DNA from: Ignelater luminosus
Taxonomy: Eukaryota; Arthropoda; Insecta; Coleoptera; Elateridae
Length of the DNA stretch: 64,000 bases
Direction: 5' to 3'
NCBI GenBank assembly: GCA_011009095.1
Contig: VTPC01000954.1
Location: 107,209 to 171,208 of the forward strand
The notes under the pieces are model-generated. The model was not told where the DNA came from, did not search any database, and saw only the letters and a program-made list of their open reading frames with translations. Positions 1 through 10,916 of this stretch are shown here, in pieces. Position numbers and translations under genes: made by a program. Numbering within the stretch: position 1 is the stretch's first letter; every line of letters begins with the position of its first letter.

Positions 1-630
1 TGACCACAAGCTGATAGGACATTCTTGTGCATGCGATGTCGGCAAAACGTGTTCCTAGTTTCTGCGCTACCATATTTACATACCTACATTTTCAATTGTT
101 GTGGCAAGGATACAGCAAACTTACGGCAAGTTTAATTTTACTTTTCTGCAGTGATCCACTTGCTACAAGCTTGCAAAATTAGTGCAAGTCTGACAAGTTA
201 AAATCAAGGTTGCAGCAAGTTTATAGCAAACGATAATGCTGTTTGGATTGCGTTGAAGTGTAGTAGTGCAATTGCACTATAAGCTGTATTCTTTTTACCA
301 CATTTAAGTGAGAATAAAGTGAGATTCTTAGTTATTCTTAGTAAGATCGCTTCTTCTTTTTACCTGCTGCAAGTGAGCCTCTGCGAGATTCAATCAAGAC
401 ATTTTACTGCCCCCTTGCCCCAACTGAGTTTGGTTTTTAACTGGCTTTGAACTAAGTTTCTTATGATTTTTTTTTTAAATTTATAACTTTTTTATTTCTT
501 GACTATCCAGAGTAGGAGTAGTCTCTTATTTTTACTCCTCTCAACATGGGCTTTCAGGAAAACTATAGAAACCCCCCAAAAACTTGAGGGCCTAAAGCAA
601 ACTTAAGTCCAGGGATTAGATATTCCTATA
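1..630. other. Intergenic, no gene seen
   Basis: AT-rich sequence without a coding ORF, splice-bounded exon or recognisable RNA gene. Nothing is supported here. Confidence 0.5.
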
Positions 631-1608
631 CAGGGTGATTCCGAAATAAAGGGTATCCTTTTAAGAGGTGATAAGTGAGGCTAAAAGAAGACAAAAAATA
701 AAAAAACGAAGTGGCTCCGTAAAAGTTGAAAATTTTCACAATTTTCCTAAATATTAAAAACTGAAGCCGTCTCTGGTTAGAAAAAGAAAAGTGTTTCTTG
801 TATTGTCGCCTTAAAAAGTAAAAGTTAAGGAGATTTACGGTGTTTTTAAACCCTTGTAGTGCAAGAACGAAAATTTACCAGACATGCCTATTTGCTTGGA
901 ACTAATAGTGCAGCTACAGTAGCACAATGAACAATAAATGCCATCATAAGCTACCCCCTGGACATTTTACAACTTTTCCTTCTTAAATCTGAAGTATGTT
1001 TAACATGCAGGGTTGTTGAAATTCGTTAAAACAGTAAAAAAAATAATAACAAAATTTATGTTACGAACAATTAGACTCCAGTCTCACAAACATTTTAATC
1101 CCTTATTATTATTTAGTCACATGAATAGGAAACATTTTAAATGGCAATGGATTACACACACTACTTGCGTATGGAAGGTACTACTAACTATCACCTCTGT
1201 ATTTAATTCAATTTAATAAATTCAACCAATTTTTATTTATGTAGCATAATGCTTATTGAAGTTTTTGGTTCTTCGAAAGTTTACAAAAAAAAATCACCCA
1301 ACAGTAAAATTTTAAGTAAAAGTTCCTACTAATTATTTATGGCATTGTAGAAACCAGATAAACTATTATACCCCTCACATAAATAGCAAGAACTACCTGC
1401 CAATGACAAGGACAGTCAGTCAACCCCTATCGATTGTTGCTTAAGTAAAAGTATGAGAGCAGGACCGGCTTAGCTTAGCGATTAAACTTCAATCGCATTT
1501 TTCTCGGAAACTATGCAATTCTTACCTACCGTTTTTTATCGCAAATGTATGTACTATCACACTGCTATCCACCTTTAAGAGGATACCCTTTATTTCGGAA
1601 TCACCCTG
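631..1608. mobile_element. Non-autonomous TIR DNA transposon (978 bp), TA target site
   Basis: The left end starts CAGGGTGATTCCGAAATAAA and the right end is its reverse complement, with matching TIRs of about 30-35 bp. Both ends are flanked by TA (629-630 and 1609-1610), as expected for a Tc1/mariner-superfamily insertion. The interior has no recognisable transposase; the small ORF at about 1013-1216 lacks transposase motifs. It is probably a deletion derivative or MITE. Ends and TA flanks are seen directly; superfamily is inferred. Confidence 0.8.
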
Positions 1609-4155
1609 TATAAAAACCAAATTACACAGGTTATTTTAATAACCGGATAAATGGTTAATTTTTATTCAAATAATCTCATCGCTAATTAGAACCAAAAACA
1701 ATTATTTTTGAATTTTTTTCCTAGCTTTAAATATAATAAAAAAAGAATTCCACTTAAGTGGAATAGGTATACATTGTTTTAAAATAACTAGAATTTTCCT
1801 CTGCTTATTGTAATTTTGTATCTTTCCTCAAAATGAATCATTGGTCTAAATCTAATCTAATAAGTATGATGACTGAGTGCAACTTTGCAGATTGGGCAGT
1901 AAAATTTACACAAAGATTTCTAAGCGTCACGCACAGGTGGGTTACAAAGCATTGTATAGATTTAGTAAAGTTTTTGAGATTTGATAAATTAATTTATTCA
2001 CCATGAGAATCAATTAAGAAAGTAAGATAAAGAATTCATCATTATCTAAAGGACTTTTGAGTTGTCCTTAAAGTAGCTATATTATCAGTAAGTCTTGATT
2101 TTGCCAGTTTCATAAAATATTTTGAAGATTTTGAATGGTGTCATATCTATTTCAAGCATTTATAATCAGAAAATGTTGAAAGATTTGATAAAAATCTCTG
2201 ATAATTTTTAAGTGATTAATAAAACCTTTCAAGGATTTAATCTTTTTTTCTATTGTAGTAAATTTTGCTACAGTATTTGCTCTCATTAAATATGCTATTA
2301 TTTCTTTGAAAATTGTAGATTCTATCCCAGACCCGAGAAACTTCTTCCCAACTTGAGGCTCAAACTCACATCAACGCAATTGCCATTTTACACTATTTTA
2401 AGGGCATCATCATCACTACACTGTCCGAGCTGATGTACCTATTTTTTTTATTACTGATTATAGGCAATTATATCAGGTAATCAAAAACAAGACATTTTGA
2501 ATGGCCAATAACTCTAGTATTTGATCGTTATTTTTGATAATGTAAACAATTATAGAGTGAGTGGGTAGGTCTTCAAAGTTAAGTCGGGTTGAGCACTGCC
2601 AGAACTTAGAAAAGTGGCCGTGCTAAGGTATTATATATATTCAAACTTCACCTACTTAATATATGTATGGTTAGTATGTAATATGTACTATAAAATATGT
2701 AAAATTAGAGTAAACAAATTTGTTATTATTAGTTTTCAGATTTGTTGAAAGATTGTAAAAAAGTATAGTCATCTATATTCCAACTCAAAATGTTAACCAA
2801 AGTATTTAACTACATGATAATAATATACTGTTATTTAACACGAACACTAAAATTTCGTATGGTACGTTACAGCAACTCTGTACCTGCAGTTAACGATTAC
2901 ATACAACAATAAATGTTGTAAATAAATAGTATATTGAATATTAACAAATCTCTTTATTTGCATATTTTCTATAAATAATTTGAGAATGGATGCAAAGAAT
3001 TTTTTAAATATTATTTTGGAAAAATTACATCGAACGTATCTTTTACTCCCTAATTATTAATTAGATCCAATGTACGTTTTCTTTCACAAAGTTGGACGAA
3101 GACGACTCGTCTTCGTCTTGACAATTAAAGCCTTTAAAGAATGCATATGTTGTAATATGTATTTTAAATGTCCATAAGGGTGTTTAACTAGGAGTCATGC
3201 AGCAGGTAAATAATATTGCAGACAATTTTAATAAGGATAGTAATACATCTTTTTGTATTTACCTTGACATATATTTTTATTCAACATCTGACATATTTGT
3301 TTTAAACCCATCGACACTTGGCTAATCGTGGCAACCAGCATAATATATTTCCCAATGTTATTATACCACTCTGCTTAAATTACATTACAGGAATTGTAAC
3401 ATACAACTTACTGAATAGCATTTCCGACTTTTCATAATATCTGTTACGAATTCATGTTATGTAACATATCATTACGTTACATGCTGTAACAAAACATTAC
3501 AGTATAAGATGCCCAAAGAGATAGTAACATAACAGGCACTTACAAAAATAAATAGCAAATCTTACTTGCACCAGGGACAGATTTACTGTGTAGGCAAATG
3601 AGGCATCAAAAAATTTTATGTTTAAATTATAAAGAATAAAGATTAATAAACAGAAGAATAAATTTTTTGAATCACTTTTTTTTAATTAAAATTATGATAT
3701 TTTCCTCAGAAGCATCGATGCTTAGTATAATCTTTCAATTTTCTATACCTTTACAAATTTTTAAAAATCTAATTTTTTAGGAAATTCTGCCCTTACTGGG
3801 GGCCACCACCAGAGTAAATCTGGCCCTGACTTGCACAATATAAAATAAAATGTAATACATATCCACAACACAAAACAACCTACTTTTTTCACCGTTAGCG
3901 TTATTACTTTGCTTCCGATCTTGTCTATTCTTATTAGTTATTACTCCTTCTATCTCTCTCAGTACTTTCATTTCAAAGCTCTCAATTTTGATTTGTACAC
4001 TGTATATTCACATCCATATAATAAGCATTGGTATTATAACTGCCTCATAAATTCAATTTTCATTTTTTTGTCACTTCTCTTTTATTAAAAGACATTTTAT
4101 ATAATGCCCCATACAAAGTTTGTTATTTCTTTTTCTACTTTACCTGTTTCATCTA
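1609..4155. other. Intergenic, no gene seen
   Basis: About 2.5 kb of AT-rich DNA without supportable genes. The one striking local feature is a perfect palindrome at 3095-3117, listed separately. Confidence 0.5.
3095..3117. repeat. Perfect 23-nt palindrome (hairpin)
   Basis: GACGAAGACGA and its exact reverse complement TCGTCTTCGTC are separated by one base. It is much more GC-rich than its surroundings. Function unknown. Confidence 0.8.
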
Positions 4156-4811
4156 CCAGTGTTATTTTAAAAACTTCCCAGCCTTTATATCTAGCAAACA
4201 AATGAACAAATCTAAACAAGAAAAAACACATCAATTCATATATGAAGAGGAACACCAAGATACAAAGTTAACTTGATAATAGATGTTACTATGTTACCTC
4301 TAGCACACCTAACTTCAAAATCTTAAATGGCATCCCAAACAGAATTCAGATCGAAAGTTATAACACAGAAAATACTGTTTTAGTGATGTAAATTGCATTA
4401 GCTACGTGAATAAAGGCATTTCAATAATTTAGTACTTATTTCAGATAAAAAACAGATGAAATTAAACATTTCTAATTGAATAATATAAATTGAACTGTCA
4501 ATAGGGAGTAAAAATGATACAGAAAAAATGAGCAATTCTTTAAAAGATGTAATAGGTACCTGACAACTCACATTGTTCAACTCAAAATATGTGTAATAGT
4601 AGTTATTCTTCATTCGAAATGACTAAAACAATTGAATTAGTTAACATGACTACATAAAATGTCTCAATAAGGCAACAAAGATAAGTTATATTCTTTTGCC
4701 ATTTAAGATTTTGAAGTTAGGTGTGCACTGAGACTTTTTCTTGTTTAGATATTTAAATTTTCATTTATTTGTGAGATATAAAGAGTTAGTAAGTTTTAAA
4801 ATAACACCCGG
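4156..4811. mobile_element. Foldback MITE (656 bp) with TA flanks
   Basis: Ends are CCAGTGTTATTTTAAAA on the left and the complement of CCGGGTGTTATTTTAAAA on the right, flanked by TA (4154-4155 and 4812-4813). The inverted similarity continues inward: about 4190-4230 pairs with 4730-4770, and 4310-4342 pairs almost perfectly with 4697-4729. The left arm has extra sequence between its two paired blocks. No coding capacity. Confidence 0.75.
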
Positions 4812-6819
4812 TATAATAGCTCCTAAATAAATACTAATTTCTGCCTTACAATTGACTTTATTTATACAATAAAATTTATAAAAATTATTATTTTCCCAAA
4901 AAGATAACCAGATAGGTTGGTAGCAGTTAGAAGGAAAGTTATCATAAATATGTTACAAATTCAAAAAATCGAATAAAAAGTAGAGCATTCTATTTAAAAA
5001 AATTAAGTTAGGTACCGACATCTGGCCGTGAAGCATTTAATTTAAAAATCTTTTATCACAAAATATGTGCCCCTACCTTACATTTATAACAAAGGTTTCA
5101 GAATTTCAAAACCTGCATTCGTTCCCGAGATATCGTGCTGTCCCATTTCTCGCTGAACACCCTGTATAATATCAGCATGTCAAAAAATCGCCATTTTCGA
5201 TTCCGATTATCTCGAAAAGTATGCGAGATATTGAAATACCAATTATGTATCTGTAGTCAAGAGAAAGTTCTAAATTGATTTCATAATATAACATTTGCTG
5301 TAAAGATATGGGAACATCGCAACAGGCAGACAGAATGTATGAATTCAGATACGAAGTTATTTAAATTTCGTCGAAAATAAAACAATCAAACATTTCATTT
5401 TTTTTGTATATTGAACACAAAAGTAAATCTGTGCCTTACCATAATATAATGCAACGCTACCCATACACATAAAACTAAAATGAAAAAATAAATGTAGAAG
5501 GAAAACACACAACTGATGTATCAAAAAAGGAAAGGTTTGGAAACCCTAAACATATCCCCGTACATGTTTTACCAGAACAGAAACACAAGTCTTTCCTCTG
5601 CAGGTTAAAATTTAAGGTTTTATTGGTTTACTAGATTTCTCTAGTTTCTATTTTTGATTACAATTATAAGCAAACCAATTTTAAAAGTACTTCTATCTTT
5701 TGTGAATATCTTCAAAACTGAATATCAAAAACTGATTGCTTTTCATAGAGCAGTACTTAGCTTATGTTATTCACTCTGAATTTTATTTTTCTCTTTTTAT
5801 TATTATTATTATTATTACTATTACCTTTATTTTATTTTATTGTATTGTGGATGTGCAGTCAAGTCATTATTATTATTATTATACTTGCACAATGCACAAA
5901 AATAATAGCTAATCTTTGCACTCAGGAGCAAACAGCAATTAGGAGCATTGTTGGTGAAAGGCTCCTGAACAATCTACAACAAAGATCAAGTTTCACAAAT
6001 GCAAAAGCAGTATTAAGCGCCTTCCTTGCTGCCAAGCAATATTATCTAATGAAATACAACTTAAGAAATTCCATATTATTTGGTTCTCTTTTTCTTGATA
6101 TAAGCATTTTCACAAAAAAGTTTTGAATGTAACCAAAGCATAATTAAAAAACAAACTGATAGTTTGGTTGAAATAAAAATTAACAAAAGTTTTATTTCTT
6201 GTAGTTAATTTCACATAATATAACAATATAAGAAGAGAGGATGTGTAAAAATATTTATATCCATACAACTACGATTAACAACAATGTTCGTAATAATAGG
6301 CACAACATGTTGCAGCAATTTGCTTTAATATAATATATCTCAAGTAATTAAATTCCATCAATTCTCTTGTATCATGCTACAACTTTGGGAAAGATAAAAA
6401 CTTTTTATGTGAAACTGACGTTTATGATGATTATTAAGTACAACCTTCAATATTAATGTTTCAACTAAACTGAATTGTATACATAAAACATAAACAATAT
6501 CGAATTCTTCGATTAATGGCATTATTATAAACAAAATTTGTAAATTCTCAAGACCTGCAAAACATAAGTAAATAGCAATAAACTATGTTGGGACAAATAT
6601 AATATATTAATTACTAGATATTATAACTTAAATAACAAAAATGAAATTCGTAAATTGTGAATAATTATTTGCAAAACTTATTTAACAGAATACGATAGGA
6701 ATATTTTCTTGAAAGATTTATTCCAAATTCGACTCATAGCTTTTCATATAGTTGTATGAAGTTACGGAGAAAATAGAGTAACTTTGATTTGTTTATACTC
6801 TACATTTAATATTATATTC
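4812..6819. other. Intergenic: microsatellites and a solo transposon end
   Basis: No gene supported. A solo element end, ACACCCTGTA, lies at about 5157-5166. ATT/TAT microsatellites lie at about 5798-5820 and 5865-5882. An ORF across the microsatellites (5764-6126) is low complexity at its start and matches nothing I recognise. The 3' UTR of RNMT (minus strand) probably occupies the right part. Confidence 0.5.
5798..5882. repeat. ATT/TAT microsatellites
   Basis: Two runs of the trinucleotide ATT/TAT, one at about 5798-5820 and one at 5865-5882, separated by T-rich sequence. Confidence 0.85.
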
Positions 6820-8251
6820 TTATATATCATATATTGGTGTACCATCGGCTGCCCATGTGTTCTTCACCTTTTCAAATGCAAATGTTATATATAAAGCTGT
6901 AAAAAAAAAGTATTTATTTACAAACAATAAACTAAAGTAAATAAATAAATCGCTTACAAGAAGCTTCCCATTCCGACTTTGATAATGTCCCGATCCTAGC
7001 ATTGCGATCTCTTTCAATTCCTTCATTTCTTAAAAACTCTTCAGCATGTACATAATCGTCAACTGCTGTGCCCACTAAATGAGACCCAGGATAAGGAGGA
7101 TAAGCTTCTAAGCCTTTCATGTTACCCATCAAATGCCTTCCTTCAGAATTCATTCTTTTATAAAATTCATAAAATTTTTCTTTTCTGACCAATCTCAATC
7201 CATACTTTTTTGCCAATTTGATTAAAGTGGGAAAATGAACTAAGAATTCAGGGCAATCCACCACACCATCTAAATGAAAATTATACTTTGCACCAAACAA
7301 GGGAGGTTTGTTTATATCAGATTCAAATGTAACTTGAAATACTTCATTTCCAAATGAATTTAATCGAGATTTTCTCACTCTAGTAAGAAGATCGTTAGCA
7401 TCAGGTATTGTTCCAATAAAAAAACCTCCAGGTTGCAAACATTCTGCAGCATTATGAATCATACATTCTGCTTGTGTTAGCGACTCAAAACTATAATGAA
7501 ATACAAACTGACAACTTACTAGATCTAACTTCATTGAAGGATCTTTGTACTTTTCTCGTAACCTCACTTTTGTACAATCAGCTTCTATATATTCTATCGA
7601 ATATATATTTCCTGGATTGCGGTCTCTTCCACTTCGATTCTGCATATCTGAATATCGTGATTTGCACTGATCTAAAGACACTGATGCAATGTCTGCGCAG
7701 ATTAAATGAGAAATACCTCCTTTTCTCCATTTAAGCAAATCTCCGCCTTTACCACAACCCATATCCATTACTCTTATGGGCGCATTATGTTTCTTATTGT
7801 CTCGTATTTTGGTCAAGTATTCATTAATTAACATACTCTTAATCCAATTATGAAAGTTACGCATATAAAATATTCTTGATTTTGATCGTTCGTCTAAACC
7901 CTTCTCTTCTAAACTATTGTAATGTGTAGCAATTATTTTACCATAACCTTCACTAGGTTGAGGAATAACTTCTCCTTCATTGGTCTTGAAATGTTTAGGA
8001 TCTTCATTTTCCACAGATAATCTTCTTTTCAACCCACTTCCACTTTCAGGCACTTTTGCACTGTTATTAATTTCTTTTTCTTCGTCCTCTGAATCGTCAT
8101 TTCTAATTGCATATTGCACTTCATTACTTCTAGCATCAGCATCCGCAGCTGCTATTACCAACGCCTTTTCTAGGTCGTCTGTACTTTCTTCGTTTTCCAA
8201 ATAATCGTTATCCAACGAAGGCAAATTTAGTACATCATCACTTGTGGACAT
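6820..8251 (-). CDS. RNMT: mRNA cap guanine-N(7) methyltransferase
   Basis: Transfers a methyl group from S-adenosylmethionine to the 5' cap guanine of pre-mRNA in the nucleus. There are two coding exons on the minus strand: 8251-6958 and 6896-6820. The donor GTAAGC follows ...GCTTCTT and the acceptor is TTTTTACAG. Total 456 residues (human about 476). The start ATG at 8251 opens an acidic, low-complexity N-terminus (about 1-100), as in animal orthologues. The SAM-binding motif DMGCGKGGD lies at residues 163-171. The core continues through CQFVFHYSFES, and the C-terminus has LSKSEWEAS followed by a second-exon FAFEKVK, matching the family's closing segment; the tail past FAFEK is longer than in vertebrates. 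If the intron were read through, the protein would end shortly after EAS and lose the conserved FAFEK, so the spliced form is preferred. Confidence 0.95.
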
Positions 8252-8509
8252 TTTTCTTTTAAAATAAAATAATAAAAACCGTAAAACTTTCTATTCCATC
8301 TACTGGAAATAAACTAAACTATTAATAACCTTAATAACACTTCACTTACATGGTTGTCAGACTTCAAGAGGTTGCCAAAATGATACATTTTAAGCAAAGT
8401 CCATTTATTCGATTTAATCATCTTAAAACCTTTTATCTACAAGCAAAGCAATTAATATTATTTTTTGTGGTTTACAGGATAGCGGTTGACGGGAATTCTT
8501 AAAAAAAAA

Positions 8510-8791
8510 ATGTCAAATCACGACCCTCCTTATTATTTTAGGGAAATGCTCTTTGAGGTTGTCATCTTAAAGCAAAATATCACAAATCGAATCGTTAAAA
8601 AAGAAGTTGATATAACTTCCGTTAACACCGGAAACGACTTTGAACATTCCATGTCGAAAAATGGAAAATGTCATTTCAACATATCTAGTTTCAGAACTTC
8701 ATTCTCTTATGATTGGCACTTCCCGTTGACATTCTTTATACGCTGCATTTTCTTTTTATTTGCCAATAGGGAATATGCAAAATTTAATTAA
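8510..8791 (+). CDS. Small unrecognised ORF diverging from RNMT
   Basis: A 93-residue ORF from ATG 8510 to a TAA at 8789-8791, about 260 bp upstream of and divergent from RNMT. Its start is preceded by a pyrimidine-rich TTTACAG, so it could be an internal or second exon. The protein starts MSNHDPPYYF, has mixed polar composition, and near its C-terminus a hydrophobic aromatic run (LTFFIRCIFFLF) that could be one membrane segment. I do not recognise a family. It may be chance, a gene sharing the RNMT promoter, or a retained-intron artefact. Confidence 0.25.
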   Translation: MSNHDPPYYFREMLFEVVILKQNITNRIVKKEVDITSVNTGNDFEHSMSKNGKCHFNISSFRTSFSYDWHFPLTFFIRCIFFLFANREYAKFN

Positions 8792-10601
8792 AGAATTTTG
8801 TATTATTTGAGATGCGTGAATTACTAAAATTAAAATTAAAAGTATATTCCAAATATAATTGTGTTAAAAATTAGAAATAAAAATCAATTTTTTTCTTGTG
8901 CGCGAAAACGGCGAAATTCATAATGGCTGTCATGTGCCGTCACTTGATATATCCGAGGTTAAGTAGAAAAAAAAGTAAATTCACGGGCAGTTCTACAACT
9001 ATCACTGATAAACTATACGGACTGGATCATTTTAATTTATCTGTAGAAGTTCAGTAAATAGCTGGGCTACTCTAGTAATGTCATTAGGATAAAGAGAGGT
9101 TATTTATGACATGACAGGTTATTTACGCATAAACTTGACTGCAACTACAATGCAGTGGATCCCTTTTTACCTGACAGAGTAAAATAATCGTTTTTAAAAG
9201 GGTAACATTCAGGTAATTTACAATTTACAATTAACATTCGGATAAACACAAATTATAAGGTTAACTATTTGTCTTTTGACATTTTTTTCCATTCATTTAC
9301 AAACAGCCAATCAAATGACTGTAATTTTTAAAAATGAACCAATCACAGCAGTTTTAGAGTGATTGTTGTAATTAAAATATGCTAACGAGTTGGCCAGTAG
9401 AACTTTGCTGGTACGTGCCATCTCATTTCTACTCATGTAAAATAGTATTTCCTTTTGCTTGCTCTTATGTATTTGTGCATTGACAAAACAAATCCATCCA
9501 CACGGTATGTAAAACTAATGCTAATTCACAAAACTTTAAAAACAATTACAATTTGTTTTAATTTCGTAATTTATGTTTTAATTTTCTAGTGCTTTCAAAT
9601 GGTTTATTTACAATGTTGGTGGCGCTGGCGCTTTTGAGACTACGTGTTTTAACAGTTTGGGAATTAACAATTTAAAATTCCAAATTTGAAGCGGAAACTT
9701 CAAAATATTTTTAAAAAAATGAAATCTTTGTTTGTTACTAAAGTAAAACCACCTATTCATAGATCTCATGTAAAATTGAAGAAAAGCAAATGGAAAATAA
9801 CTAAATAGAAATTTGACATACTGACATAACCTTATATAGCAATGACAGTTTGTAGATGACAGAAGATCAAAAAAAAAATAAAGGGGTGGGGTCGTATTAA
9901 ATGACGTCACGCCAATCACAATAGTGTTTGTGGTCACGTGAATTTTTTTTAAATATTCTTGTAGAATCATAATCTAAATTATGTTTTAATGATTTTCTTG
10001 ACTTATTCGGTGTCACTGCTTTCAAAAATAAATACAATAAAAAAAATATGCATATTCTTCATTCAAGGTTATACTTCTTTGCCATGAGGTTGGCACGATA
10101 AAACCGTAAATTTGAAAGAATATGTTTGTCACACTGACTAGTTGGATTCTAATAAATTGTGATACGATTTATAGGTATCCATAGTTGGTTTTTTTCATTA
10201 CAGTTCATTTCACTGATCTATTGTTTTATGTTTATATCCAATTTTCAGTTTATTTGTAATTTCATAATTTGTTCAACATTAAATTCATAAGTTTTGAACT
10301 GTTGACACCATTATTCACTACAACCTCACTTTTACATAACGTATTTACTGATATGTTTGTAAAGATTTTTGTAGTCAGACAATTATTCCATCATTGTTTA
10401 TTCTGGAGTTCCAATCAGCAGTGCTACATTTTCCAAAGATGCTTTGACCTTGAATTGGCAAATAGGAAGAAAATAAATTGTACATTTCTTTATTTCTCTT
10501 GCATCTGACAACATTGCATTTTTAGTTATAAATTATCCATCTTCATCAACTGTCATTCGTGGCTGCGTCAACATAACCTATATGATACATCTAAATTCGC
10601 A
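8792..10601. other. Intergenic, upstream of the UPF0449 gene
   Basis: No coding region supported. A cluster of promoter-like words lies at 9902-9940 and is listed separately. ORFs on the minus strand (9608-9970) and plus strand (10269-10508) have no family resemblance. Confidence 0.5.
9902..9940. promoter_or_regulatory. Possible promoter word cluster: CRE, CCAAT, E-box
   Basis: Within 39 bp there is a perfect CRE palindrome TGACGTCA (9902-9909), a CCAAT box (9912-9916) and an E-box CACGTG (9935-9940, in TCACGTGA). The words are seen directly. Promoter function is inferred. The nearest confident gene, the UPF0449 gene, starts about 660 bp downstream. Confidence 0.35.
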
Positions 10602-10916
10602 ATGTTTTCGAAAAAATCAAAATCCAAAGTAAAACAACAAAGACAGACCTTCCCTCTAACTAGTGCTCAGATTGTAGAAGATATAGATACAGTTATAAAT
10701 TCTGAAGAAAATCGTAATAAACTGTTTACGTGCCTAGATGACAAAGTTCCTCCAGAAAATAGTTGTGCTGGAATAGAAGAATTTTTGAAAGGTACACAAA
10801 AGCTAGAGGAAATTCAAGTTATGTTAAAAAAACAAATTGAAAAATTACAAGTCCTTTCGGAAGATTTACTAGCTGGTATTGATGAAATAGAGGGTAAAAT
10901 AGAAGCTTGCCAATAA
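10602..10916 (+). CDS. UPF0449 family protein (C19orf25-like)
   Basis: Single-exon ORF of 104 residues starting at ATG 10602. The N-terminus is short and basic (MFSKKSKSKVKQQ), followed by TSAQIVEDID, a DDKVPPE segment, and a C-terminal predicted coiled coil (about residues 60-104) rich in Leu, Glu and Lys. This order (basic N-terminus, 'ILED'-like motif, proline turn, coiled coil) and the length match the small UPF0449 family (human C19orf25, about 118 aa), whose function is unknown. A candidate AATAAA lies at about 10987. It converges on the TMEM268-like gene. Family assignment is by recollection of the pattern; alternatively an unassigned small coiled-coil protein. Confidence 0.65.
   Translation: MFSKKSKSKVKQQRQTFPLTSAQIVEDIDTVINSEENRNKLFTCLDDKVPPENSCAGIEEFLKGTQKLEEIQVMLKKQIEKLQVLSEDLLAGIDEIEGKIEACQ

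Noticed and set aside
5764-6126. 120-codon ORF
   Set aside because: It begins in T-rich and ATT-microsatellite sequence, has a low-complexity Leu/Ile start, and shows no domain.
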